Positions 43,175-51,854 of a stretch of 64,000 nucleotides of DNA are shown in pieces. The stretch is taken from positions 1,798,001 to 1,862,000 of the forward strand of contig OZ245326.1 of NCBI GenBank assembly GCA_965225915.1, in the 5' to 3' direction. The notes under the pieces were generated by a model that searched no databases, was not told the origin of the DNA, and saw only the letters and a list, made by a program, of their open reading frames with translations. The stretch comes from JAAXHH01 sp965225915 (GTDB taxonomy: Bacteria > JAAXHH01). Made by a program: the position numbers and the translations under genes. How positions within the stretch are numbered: position 1 is the stretch's first letter; each line of letters opens with the position of its first letter.

Positions 43175-44845
43175 ATGCGCATATCCATTTTCATGGTCTC
43201 GATGTTCCTGCTGGTCTCCTGCGAAAACGGGGAACGGGGCGGGGAACAGGCGGCGAGCGGTGGACGGGTGAATTCGATAGGGGTGGTCCTGCCGGACGAC
43301 GCGGTGGACGCCTCCCGCCAGGTGCTGAGATCCATGAGTCCCGAGCCCAAGAGCCTGGATCCCAGTATCGAGCCCTACGATACCGAACAGACGATCCTTC
43401 CCTTTGAAGCACTACTGTTCAAGGACGAACACTGGAACCCGATTCCGGGCGCCGCGCACAGATGGGAGTCGGAAGACGGCAAGGTCTGGACCTTCCATCT
43501 CAGGTCCGGGATGCGCTGGAGCGACGGATCGCCCCTGACGGCCCACGACTTCGTGTATTCCTACCGTAGGATGGTCAACCCCGAAGAAACCAACATCTAC
43601 GCCTTCTTCTATTACGACATCAAGAACGCCGAAGCAATCGTCAAGGGGGAGAACAAGAACCTCGAATCCCTTGGCGTCTGGGCGGTGGACGATACGACCC
43701 TGGTAATCGAAACCGAAAGGCGGGCTCCGTACCTGCCCCATATCGTTTCCTTCGGCGACGCCATGCCGGTGCCGAAGCGATTGGTGGACAAATATGGCCG
43801 CAAGTGGACCGAGCCGGAGCACATCATCACCAATTCCGGTTTCATGGTCTCCGAATGGGTTCACGGGAGCCACATGACGCTCGTTCCGAATCCCTACTAC
43901 AGCGGTCTCTACAAACCCTTCCTCGAGAAGGTCATACACCCCTTTCGCAATCCGTCTGCGGCGACCATTCTTCCGTACGAGGGCGACGAAGTCGACATGG
44001 AGAACGTGGATGTGAACGACCTGAACCGAATCGAGAGAGATCCTGTGTTGAAGAAGGATCTCGTGCGTTTTCACGGACTGAATACCTGGTATATCTTTTT
44101 CAGGACGCAGTTGCCGCCGTTCAACGACATACGCGTGCGGGAAGCCTTCACGCGGGTGATGGATCGCGACAACATATGCAACGTCATTCTGCGCGGCGGG
44201 GCCGTCCCGGCCTATTCCATGATCCCGCCAGGATTCAAGGAATATGAAGGCGACACACACGCCGCGGCGCAGGGCTTCGATCCCGAACGGGCGCGTACGC
44301 TGATGCGAGAGGCCGGATTCCCGAATGGACAGGGATTCCCCAGGCAGGAACTGTGGCTGCGGGCGCCCAGCCCGTCGGACCGCTTGATCGCCGCGGCGAT
44401 TCAAAGTATGCTGAAGGAGCATATCGGCGTGGACGTGAATATCCGCGCGGCAGACCGGGGTACGTACATGGACCACCTCTACCAGTGGAACATGAACCTC
44501 GGCATGCTGAATTTCGGCGCCGATTTCCTCGACCCGCGCAACATGCTGGACATGATCTGGCACTCCCAGCCCCGGAGCCATGCCCGGCAGGACTGGCACA
44601 ATCCCACCTTTGACCGCCTCGTGGACTCGGCCGCGGCCGAACTGAACCTGGAAACCCGGTACGGCCTGTACCGGGAAGCCTCGGCCGTCCTGGCGGCGGA
44701 CTATCCCGCCGCTTTCCTCTTTCACGGGATGGGCCTGCAACTCCGAAAACCCTGGCTAAAGGGCTATGCCGTGAACGAAGACGGTACGGTGGGCTCCTTC
44801 CGCTGGCACAAGTTATACATCGCCGAGGTGGACGATGGGGAATAG
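43175..44845 (+). CDS. Oligopeptide ABC transporter substrate-binding lipoprotein (OppA-like)
   Basis: A 556-residue solute-binding protein of family 5. The lipoprotein signal ends LLVSC. The family signature WTFHLRSGMRWSDGSPLTAHDFVYSYRR is followed by NSGFMVSEWVHGSHMTLVPNPYY and IRVREAFTRVMDRDNICN. It captures peptides in the periplasm for an Opp-type transporter. No permease or ATPase of that system lies nearby, so the rest must be elsewhere. It overlaps the next frame (ATG 44835) by 11 bases. Confidence 0.92.
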   Translation: MRISIFMVSMFLLVSCENGERGGEQAASGGRVNSIGVVLPDDAVDASRQVLRSMSPEPKSLDPSIEPYDTEQTILPFEALLFKDEHWNPIPGAAHRWESEDGKVWTFHLRSGMRWSDGSPLTAHDFVYSYRRMVNPEETNIYAFFYYDIKNAEAIVKGENKNLESLGVWAVDDTTLVIETERRAPYLPHIVSFGDAMPVPKRLVDKYGRKWTEPEHIITNSGFMVSEWVHGSHMTLVPNPYYSGLYKPFLEKVIHPFRNPSAATILPYEGDEVDMENVDVNDLNRIERDPVLKKDLVRFHGLNTWYIFFRTQLPPFNDIRVREAFTRVMDRDNICNVILRGGAVPAYSMIPPGFKEYEGDTHAAAQGFDPERARTLMREAGFPNGQGFPRQELWLRAPSPSDRLIAAAIQSMLKEHIGVDVNIRAADRGTYMDHLYQWNMNLGMLNFGADFLDPRNMLDMIWHSQPRSHARQDWHNPTFDRLVDSAAAELNLETRYGLYREASAVLAADYPAAFLFHGMGLQLRKPWLKGYAVNEDGTVGSFRWHKLYIAEVDDGE

Positions 44846-45774
44846 GTGGTTTCCTTCGGGCGGGGCGTACGGTTCCGTTCGGGCCGTTTCCCTCTTGGTA
44901 CTCTCCTTCTTTGTGCTCATTCAGTTCTGGACACCCGAATCCGCCCGCGCGCAAAGCGACACGGTGGATCTCGAAGAAATCAGCCGTCCTCCCCGTCGAG
45001 GGTCCCGAATTCAACCAGCCATCGGGACTCTTCGTGCACAACGATACCCTGTACACGGTATCCGACAAACACGATGATACCATCTTCCGGATCGAGCTGA
45101 AGCCGGACAGGGCGGTGTTCGTCCCCCATGTTCGATTCAAGGCGTCCGCTTCTTTCGGCGTGTTCAGGCTGGATCTCGAGGGCATTACCCGCGACGATGC
45201 GGGGAACTATTATCTTGTCAGCGAGGGGGCGTTCGCCATCCTCAAGGTCGGCCCGGATGGGAAAAACGTATCCTGGATAACCACAAGCCTTCGGGACGTC
45301 GGCGCTTCGGCGGGCCTCTTCCAGACCCGCGGAGGATACCTGGAGGGGATCACGCTCATGAGACCGGGCCGGTTCCTGGTCGCCGCGGAACGGACGCCCT
45401 GCGGTCTGATCGAGGTCGACGTGGCCGGGAAGCAAAGGATCGTGGAGATCGCCAATCATGGCTCGACGAACAGTTATACGGGCCTGCACCGGGAAGAAGA
45501 GAACGTCTACATCCTGCAGCGGAGCACCGCGACCATCAGGAAAACCATCCGCTACCTGGATATCGACAGTCCCTCGACGATCTGGTCCTACGCCCATATC
45601 GTCAACGATCCGGAATACCTCTATCAGCACGAGCAATTCGGCGCGAAAACGGCAGAGGGGCTCGCCATGGACCGCGACCGGGTCTATGTCATCCTCGACA
45701 ACAATAACGACGCGCGACGGATGTATCCCTCCGACCGCAGACCCCTGCTCCTGGTCATGAAAAGACCCGGCTGA
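44835..45774 (+). pseudogene. Secreted SdiA-regulated/phytase-esterase-like beta-propeller, frameshifted
   Basis: The ATG at 44835 encodes a signal peptide (VSLLVLSFFVLIQFW, ESARAQ) and then DTVDLEEI in one frame. The mature domain (AVLPVEGPEFNQPSGLFVHND through to LLLVMKRPG) continues in another frame to 45774. Removing one A near 44983-44987 would give EEIAVLPVEGPEF, so a single-base insertion splits the gene. The mature part has DLEGITRD and YLEGITLMRPGRFLVAAER, resembling SdiA-regulated and 'esterase-like activity of phytase' propellers. Either an assembly error or a recent pseudogene is possible. Confidence 0.72.
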
Positions 45775-45812
45775 AGCGCCCGCCGATCTCGCCGGGACAG
45801 GCAAGGCCGACC

Positions 45813-47249
45813 ATGATGCGAGATGCTTACGACAAGCTGAAGCTCCTCTACCACCGTACTTTTGGGCACGCTCCGGAACGGATCTCCCCGCTGGGAGCGG
45901 ATGGCTCGAGGCGGCGGTACTTTCGCCTGACACTCGGTGAACAGACGGTCATCGGCACTGCAAATACCGACCGACTTGAGAACGTTGCCTTCCTTTCGCT
46001 ATCGCGGCACTTCCGCCGCCACGGCCTGACGGTTCCCGAAATCTATGCCGAGGACCTGGATCAGGGCATCTACCTCCAGCAGGACCTGGGAGAGGAGACC
46101 CTGTACGATAGACTGCAGGACATTCGTTGCGAAGATGGGGGGTTCTCTACCCGGTTGATCGCGATGTACAGGCAAGTGCTCGAAGACCTGCCCCGTTTCC
46201 AGGTTGCCGCCGCGGGAGACATGGACTTTTCGGTCTGCTATCCGCGCAGGAGGTTCGACGAGCAGTCGATCCGGTGGGACCTGAATTACTTCAAGTACCA
46301 CTTCCTGAAACTCGTGCCCTTCGACTTCGACGAGCAGGCCCTGGAGGACGATTTCGAGCGGTTCACGGCGTTCCTGCTGGAAACGGAAACCGGTTATTTC
46401 CTGTACCGTGACTTCCAATCCCGCAACATCATGTTGCAGGGGGGCCGGCCGTACTACATCGACTACCAGGGCGGACGGCAGGGCGCCCTGCAGTACGACG
46501 TCGCATCCCTGTTGCAGGATGCAAAGGCGGAGATCCCCTGGGAAACCAGGGACGAACTCCTGGACCACTACATAGAGTCGGTCGGCGCGCACACGCCGGT
46601 TCGCAGGGCATCGTTCCTGGACTACTACTACGGATATGCCCTGGTGCGTCTCATGCAGGCGCTGGGCGCCTATGGGTACCGCGGGCTCTACGAAGGGAAG
46701 TCCCACTTCCTGACCAGCATTTCCCATGGCGTCCGTAACTTGGAAGGCCTGGTGGAGCGGGTCCATTTGCCGGTCGAATTGCCGGCCTTGAAGCGGGCGT
46801 GGGCGGCTATCGTCGATTCCCCCTCTCTGAGGCATTTGGGTGAGTCAACCCATGACCACCTGACCGTCCGCCTGTGGAGCTTCTCCTACCACCACGGCCT
46901 GCCCCGCGATCCGAGCGGAAACGGTGGCGGGTTCGTCTTCGATTGCCGTATACTGCCGAACCCGGGCCGATACCCCGAATACGCGTCCATGACGGGAAAG
47001 GATGCTCCCGTTGCGGCCTTTCTGGATGCGGTGGACGAGGTCCAGTCCTTTATGCGGGACGTAAAGGCAATGGTCGACCGGGCAGTTGAGCATCATGTGC
47101 GCCGCGGATTCACCGATCTGACCATCGCCTTCGGTTGCACGGGCGGCCAGCACCGGTCGGTCTACTTCGCCGAGCGGCTTGCCGAGCACCTGGAAGGCCG
47201 GCCGGGTCTCTCAGTAGAACTCACGCACCGGGAACAGGAGTATGCGTGA
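45813..47249 (+). CDS. AmgK-like sugar kinase fused to a RapZ C-terminal domain
   Basis: A 478-residue fusion. Residues 1-335 are an aminoglycoside-phosphotransferase-fold kinase: SRRRYFRL loop, YLQQDLGEETLYD, catalytic RDFQSRNIM (Asp200) and metal-binding YIDYQGG (Asp217), as in AmgK, the MurNAc/GlcNAc anomeric kinase. Residues 345-478 match the RapZ C-terminal domain: SFSYHHGLPRDP, FDCRILPNPGRYPEY, TIAFGCTGGQHRSV and AERLAEHL. In E. coli, RapZ binds glucosamine-6-phosphate and controls GlmS expression. The next gene, sharing GTGA, is MurU-like, which supports the AmgK assignment. Aminoglycoside resistance is unlikely given this context. Confidence 0.85.
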   Translation: MMRDAYDKLKLLYHRTFGHAPERISPLGADGSRRRYFRLTLGEQTVIGTANTDRLENVAFLSLSRHFRRHGLTVPEIYAEDLDQGIYLQQDLGEETLYDRLQDIRCEDGGFSTRLIAMYRQVLEDLPRFQVAAAGDMDFSVCYPRRRFDEQSIRWDLNYFKYHFLKLVPFDFDEQALEDDFERFTAFLLETETGYFLYRDFQSRNIMLQGGRPYYIDYQGGRQGALQYDVASLLQDAKAEIPWETRDELLDHYIESVGAHTPVRRASFLDYYYGYALVRLMQALGAYGYRGLYEGKSHFLTSISHGVRNLEGLVERVHLPVELPALKRAWAAIVDSPSLRHLGESTHDHLTVRLWSFSYHHGLPRDPSGNGGGFVFDCRILPNPGRYPEYASMTGKDAPVAAFLDAVDEVQSFMRDVKAMVDRAVEHHVRRGFTDLTIAFGCTGGQHRSVYFAERLAEHLEGRPGLSVELTHREQEYA

Positions 47250-48028
47250 AGGCCATGATCCTTGCCGCAGGATTGGGAACCCGGCTCCGGCCCTTCACCG
47301 ACAGCCGGCCCAAGGCGCTGGTGGAGGTGGCCGGTAGACCCATGCTCTCCTGGGTGATCGCCCGGCTCGGGCAGCAGGGATTCACCGACATCATCATCAA
47401 CGCCCATCATTTCTCGGAGCAGATCGAGGCCTTCGCAGCGGACTACGGCCATCCCGGGGTTTCGCTGACCGTTTCCGTGGAAGAGGATATCCTGGACACC
47501 GGCGGCGGGGTTCGGAAGGCGGCGGGGTTCTTCGATGACGAAGCGCCGTTCCTTGTGCACAACGTGGACGTGTTGACCGATCTGGATTTACGGGGGCTGA
47601 TGGATGCGCACCGGTCGTCTGACGCCCTGGTCACCGTCGCCGTGAAGGAAAGAAGGAGTTCGCGTCACCTGCTATTCGATGCGGAGGGTATCCTCTGCGG
47701 ATGGCAGTCGAATGTAACTGGAGAAACCCGCCTGGCCCGGTCTTTGCATGGTCCCGCCACGCTACTGCCATTCATGGGCGTATACGTCATGTCCCCGGCG
47801 GTATTCGCCCTGATGAAAGAGCCCGGTCCCTTTTCGATTATCGACTTTTTCATGGAGGTGGCGGGCTTGGGCGGGCAGATCCAGGCTTTTAGGGATGATT
47901 ACGCCAGGTGGGCCGATCTCGGCAGCAGGGATCGCATCGAGGCGGCAAAAAAGCTGTTCGGTGGGGTCTGGTTCGAGGAGCTCAATCCCCGAGGCCCGCG
48001 TAACGGCATACGATTTCCACCGCCTTGA
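47246..48028 (+). CDS. murU: MurU-like sugar-1-phosphate nucleotidyltransferase
   Basis: A 260-residue nucleotidyltransferase. MILAAGLGTRLRPFT with PKALVEVAGRPM is the nucleotide-binding loop, HNVDVLTDLDL carries the metal Asp, and LDTGGGVRKA is a family signature. MurU converts MurNAc-1-phosphate with UTP to UDP-MurNAc, bypassing de novo synthesis (known in Pseudomonas). The GTG start lies inside the kinase stop (GTGA) with CAGGAG upstream. Its last 47 bases overlap the convergent PLP gene. A closely related pyrophosphorylase role cannot be excluded. Confidence 0.82.
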   Translation: MKAMILAAGLGTRLRPFTDSRPKALVEVAGRPMLSWVIARLGQQGFTDIIINAHHFSEQIEAFAADYGHPGVSLTVSVEEDILDTGGGVRKAAGFFDDEAPFLVHNVDVLTDLDLRGLMDAHRSSDALVTVAVKERRSSRHLLFDAEGILCGWQSNVTGETRLARSLHGPATLLPFMGVYVMSPAVFALMKEPGPFSIIDFFMEVAGLGGQIQAFRDDYARWADLGSRDRIEAAKKLFGGVWFEELNPRGPRNGIRFPPP

Positions 48029-49442
48029 CCAGGGTCTTTGCGCCGAGCACGGCGTATTCCTCGATCAGGTTGCCCTCCTGGTCCAGCGTCCCCAGGCCAG
48101 GTCCGAGAAACATCTTGCCGCTGTATATCGTGGCTGGTTCGACGCCCATGTGTTCCTGGGCGAGCACGATTGGATTGGTATTGGCCCACAGGTCTTCGAG
48201 GTTGAAGATGGGGATGCCGAAAGCGCCGTCCTTCCACGTGCGTTCGTAGTTGAGTTCGGTGCCGCCCAGTTGGTAGGTCTTTGCGAAGATCAGGTCGTCG
48301 CGAAAGCGCGCGGGTTTCATCTGCGCGAATTCCTCCACGATGATCTCGTGGAAACGATCCACGGGGTCGGTGACAAGGTGAGGCCGGTCGCGCAGGACTT
48401 TCAGGTATGCGGTCAATCCAACCAGGGTGTCCCTGCCCGGATCGCTGAAAGTATATACCGCCTTGCCGTGGGAGGACAGCTCACCGTATCGCTGCCCGCC
48501 CAGGCCCATGCCCTTGCGAATCGGGTTGATGATTTCCTCCCTGCCGATCAGCAGCCCCGACGCGGGCGCGCGGCCCGGTTTGTCCATGCTGTAGGTGATG
48601 ATGTCGCAGCCGATGTCCCGGGGATCCATGCCGACGATGGGAATCGAGCCCCCCGTGTCCACGATGTAGGGCACGTCGTAGTCGCGGGCCACTTCGCCCA
48701 GTTTCTTCAGGAGGATGGGCGCGCCGTTATCGTCCTGTTCCCCGAGCCCGTAGCTGGGTGTGTCGTATCCCACCGTGGCGATGCCCGTGAGCAGCGAAGC
48801 GTGACGGGCGGCGGCTTTCTTCACATTTTCGATGGTCCCGTCCACGTCGACTGCGGTGAGCAGCGAGGTGGGATTGTACCGGATGCCGTGGGGATCGTAC
48901 TTCGCGCCCGCCATGCGGACGTAGAGCGTTTCCAGGTTCGCCAGGCTCTTGTTTTCTATGCCCAGTTCTCCGCCCGCGATCGTCCGGTCCACGAGGAGGT
49001 TCTTGTACCGCGGCGGGAACGCCCGCCCGTAGCCTCCCAGCCATTCGTAGTCCTCGCCGTAGGGCATCAGCAGGCGGCCGCGGTAGATGTCGCCGTGCCG
49101 CATGGAAGGCGGCGCGCAAAGGGTCTCCAGGGTGAGGCGAAGCAGCGCTTCGCAGGTATTGGCGGCCACGGCGTCGTATTCGTCGCCGTAGACGTCCTTG
49201 ACGATTTCCCGGAGTTCATCCTCGACAACCCGTACCGGGTATGTACGGTTCCCCTGGTTGGCCTTCACGATCGCGTCGAGCACGTATTCGGGCAGATTGC
49301 CGGGTCGCGCCGAACTGCCGGCGTACAGTCCGATATCCTGCTTCAGTTTCAGCGTGCCGATCCGTTCGCCGTATTGCCGGGCTTCTTCGGCGATCTTGGA
49401 CATATTGTCGTAGATCGACTGGTACCACTGGAACTTGTACAT
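47982..49442 (-). CDS. PLP-dependent fold-type-I enzyme, substrate unknown
   Basis: A 486-residue PLP enzyme. VAANTCEALLRLTLETL is the early cofactor region, YIVDTGGSIPIVGMD gives the Asp that binds the pyridine nitrogen, and ITYSMDKPGRAPASG holds the likely Schiff-base Lys. The C-terminal TYQLGGTELNYERTWKDGAFG is unusual. It resembles L-seryl-tRNA/SepCysS or beta-eliminating lyase relatives more than ordinary aminotransferases, but I cannot assign a reaction. It is the last gene of a four-gene minus-strand group of amino-acid enzymes. Confidence 0.75.
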   Translation of the reverse strand: MYKFQWYQSIYDNMSKIAEEARQYGERIGTLKLKQDIGLYAGSSARPGNLPEYVLDAIVKANQGNRTYPVRVVEDELREIVKDVYGDEYDAVAANTCEALLRLTLETLCAPPSMRHGDIYRGRLLMPYGEDYEWLGGYGRAFPPRYKNLLVDRTIAGGELGIENKSLANLETLYVRMAGAKYDPHGIRYNPTSLLTAVDVDGTIENVKKAAARHASLLTGIATVGYDTPSYGLGEQDDNGAPILLKKLGEVARDYDVPYIVDTGGSIPIVGMDPRDIGCDIITYSMDKPGRAPASGLLIGREEIINPIRKGMGLGGQRYGELSSHGKAVYTFSDPGRDTLVGLTAYLKVLRDRPHLVTDPVDRFHEIIVEEFAQMKPARFRDDLIFAKTYQLGGTELNYERTWKDGAFGIPIFNLEDLWANTNPIVLAQEHMGVEPATIYSGKMFLGPGLGTLDQEGNLIEEYAVLGAKTLVKAVEIVCRYAGLGD

Positions 49443-49475
49443 GGGGTATTCCGGTGTAAATCGTCGTCCGCGGAA

Positions 49476-50627
49476 TCAGGGCATGCCGGCGATTACGTCG
49501 AGCGCCCGTTCCACGTCGGCCATCTGGTTGTACAGGTGGGGCGAGAACCGGATCACGTTGCCGCGCAACGCGACCCTGACGCCGGATTGATTCAGGTGTT
49601 GCGCCACGTCGGAAAGGTCGCGGCCGGGAAAGCGGGCGGTAACGATGGCCGAACGTTCGTCTGCGTTTCGGGGGGAAGTGACCTCGGCGCCGATGGAGAC
49701 CAGGCCGTCGATGAGGTTGTCGGCCAGGACCTGGTTGTAGGAGAAAATCCGGTCGATACCCGTATCCACGAGGTATTCGATCGATTTCGCGAACCCACCG
49801 GCGCAACCGTAGGCCATGGTGCTGAATTCAAACCGGGACGCGTCCTCCGGGTAGTCCGGCGGATCGGTGCGGATGTTCCAGATGTCCACCTGGCTCCGGA
49901 ACCCCACCAGGCCGGGTTCCAGGCTCGTGGCGAGCGTTGGAGAAAGGTACATTACGGCTATACCGAAGGGGCCGCAAAGCCACTTGTACGCCCCGGCGGC
50001 CAGGGCGTCTACGCCCATGCCCGGCGCGTCGATGGGGACGGCGCCCGCGGATTGCGTGGCGTCCACGACCAGCAGGGCGCCGTGCCGGTGCGCGATTTCC
50101 GCGAAGGCGGCGAGATCCCAGCGCTGGCCGCTGCGGAATTCAACGTGGGACAGGGCCAAAACGGCCGTGTTGTCGTCCACGAGGTCCTTGACCCGGTCGG
50201 GATCGACAGTGTCTCCCTTCGAGTGAGCCAGACGGATCTCGCAGCCCGTGTGATTGGCGACCCTTCTCCAAGGGTACACCGAGGCGGGAAAAGAAACGTC
50301 GGTACTGACGACATTGGTATCCGCACCGGGCATGACCGCCCAGGCGAGGGAACTCAGGAGTTCCGTGGTGCTGGAACCCGCGGCAATGTCGGCCGGCGAC
50401 GCGTTAAAAAGCCGGGCCGCCTGCCGGTGGAGATCGTCGAATACCGTGGCTTCGGCTTCTTCGTCGAAGTGGTTGCTGCCGTTTTCGGCGACGTCCCGGT
50501 ACCAGTCGGTGATGGCCGCGGCCGCCGGACGGTACATGGGCGCCACGTTGGCCGCGTTGATGTAAGTACAGGTCCGGGCCAACGGGAATTCATCGACCGG
50601 AACCAGCGGATCAAGGGGATGTGACAT
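49476..50627 (-). CDS. Class V aminotransferase (cysteine-desulfurase-like)
   Basis: A 383-residue class V PLP enzyme. SSTTELLSSLAWAVMPG forms the cofactor-phosphate loop, LLVVDATQSAGAVPID the Asp/Gln pair, and LAAGAYKWLCGPFGIAVMYL the Schiff-base Lys. There is no active-site-loop Cys typical of NifS/IscS, so a racemase/lyase-like or aminotransferase role is more likely than desulfuration. It lies 19 bases after a class I/II aminotransferase on the same strand and 33 bases before the next PLP gene. Confidence 0.85.
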   Translation of the reverse strand: MSHPLDPLVPVDEFPLARTCTYINAANVAPMYRPAAAAITDWYRDVAENGSNHFDEEAEATVFDDLHRQAARLFNASPADIAAGSSTTELLSSLAWAVMPGADTNVVSTDVSFPASVYPWRRVANHTGCEIRLAHSKGDTVDPDRVKDLVDDNTAVLALSHVEFRSGQRWDLAAFAEIAHRHGALLVVDATQSAGAVPIDAPGMGVDALAAGAYKWLCGPFGIAVMYLSPTLATSLEPGLVGFRSQVDIWNIRTDPPDYPEDASRFEFSTMAYGCAGGFAKSIEYLVDTGIDRIFSYNQVLADNLIDGLVSIGAEVTSPRNADERSAIVTARFPGRDLSDVAQHLNQSGVRVALRGNVIRFSPHLYNQMADVERALDVIAGMP

Positions 50628-50645
50628 GGGAAGCCTCTTTCGATA

Positions 50646-51824
50646 TCATCCAGCGGCGGCTGCGCGCTCGCTTTCCGTTCCCGCGGCCTCTTCTTCGGCG
50701 ATCTTGCGGAGCAGACCGGCGATACGGAGCAGACCCTCCATCAGGAATTCCTGCGGCAGACCGTAACTGATGCGGAGATGGTTGGGTACACCGAAGTAGT
50801 CCCCGGGACCGATCAAGACCGACGCTTCCTGAATCAACCGGTTCGCCAGCGTCACCGAATCCGTATTCAGGTTGTACCGGACAAAGGAAACAGCGGTCGC
50901 CTCGGGCGGTGCAAGACTGAGGATGTCCTCGTTGTCTTGTATCCAAGGCTTGAAATGCTCCCATCCTCTGCGTATGTAGCCGCGGGTTCTGTCGAAGATG
51001 TCTTTCCGGACGTCCGGTCGCAGCGCCAGGGGAGCGAGAAAGTGGTTGGACAGCTTGGCGGTACTCAGCGTAAGGTATTCGTGGCGCCACCACAGTTTAT
51101 TGATCAGATCCTTCGGTCCCACCAGCCAGCCGATGCGCAGTCCGGGCATGGCGAAGGATTTGGACATGCTGCCCGCCGAAATGACCCGGTCATACCGGCC
51201 GTAGAAGGTAGGCGTCACCTCCTCGCGTTCCCTCTCGGACCCGGCGTAGATCTCGTCGGCGAGCAGGTAGGCGCCGCTGCGTTCGGCCACGCCGACAACG
51301 GTTTCCATCTCGGATTCCGTCAGGATCTGACCCGTCGGATTGTTCGGATTGCACAGGGAGATCAGCTCGGTCTTATCCGTCACCGCGGCTTCCAAGCTGT
51401 CGGTGTCGAGGGCCCAGCCGCGGTCCGGATCGAGGACGAAAGTCCTGCGAACGGCGCCCAGGTTGTGCGCGAGACCCCAGCCCTGCAGGTAGCAAGGTAC
51501 CTGTACCGCCACCTCTCCGCCGCCTTCCAGCAGTGTCTGGAACGTGATGTAATTGGCTTCAATGCATCCGATGGTCACCAGGACGTTATCGGCCGTCGCC
51601 CCGGGGTAATACTGGGCGATGGCTTCCCGTAGTTCCGGCGAGCCGTTGGCATATCCGTAGCCCAGTTCGGTCTCCAGCATGCGATCCAGGATACCGGTAT
51701 CGTAGGCGATCAGATCCTTGACCTTTACCGGGTGCGCGCCGCTCTCGGACAGATTGTAATCGACAATCTGTTCCCAGTTCGACATGATGCGTTCCAAATC
51801 GAAAGTCTGGAAAGCCGCTGCCAT
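50646..51824 (-). CDS. Class I/II aminotransferase
   Basis: A 392-residue PLP enzyme. LISLCNPNNPTGQIL has the Asn that positions PLP, YLLADEIYAGSE carries the Asp and Tyr, and ISAGSMSKSFAMPGLRIGWL holds the Schiff-base Lys; the C-terminal LRISYGLP has the substrate-carboxylate Arg. AGGAG precedes the ATG. The N-terminus is short and resembles capreomycidine-synthase-like proteins. The substrate is unknown. Confidence 0.87.
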   Translation of the reverse strand: MAAAFQTFDLERIMSNWEQIVDYNLSESGAHPVKVKDLIAYDTGILDRMLETELGYGYANGSPELREAIAQYYPGATADNVLVTIGCIEANYITFQTLLEGGGEVAVQVPCYLQGWGLAHNLGAVRRTFVLDPDRGWALDTDSLEAAVTDKTELISLCNPNNPTGQILTESEMETVVGVAERSGAYLLADEIYAGSEREREEVTPTFYGRYDRVISAGSMSKSFAMPGLRIGWLVGPKDLINKLWWRHEYLTLSTAKLSNHFLAPLALRPDVRKDIFDRTRGYIRRGWEHFKPWIQDNEDILSLAPPEATAVSFVRYNLNTDSVTLANRLIQEASVLIGPGDYFGVPNHLRISYGLPQEFLMEGLLRIAGLLRKIAEEEAAGTESERAAAAG

Positions 51825-51854
51825 GTCCGTGCTCCTTTTTGGATGCGCCTACCG

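Noticed and set aside
45813..46820. Aminoglycoside resistance kinase
   Set aside because: The APH fold is shared, but the RapZ-C fusion and the adjacent MurU-like gene point to amino-sugar recycling.
47895..50624. A 909-codon open frame on the plus strand opposite the PLP genes
   Set aside because: It is antisense to two clear PLP enzyme genes, has no recognisable domain, and its composition (Val, Gly, His, Asp, Arg bias) is what reading the opposite strand of GC-rich genes produces.
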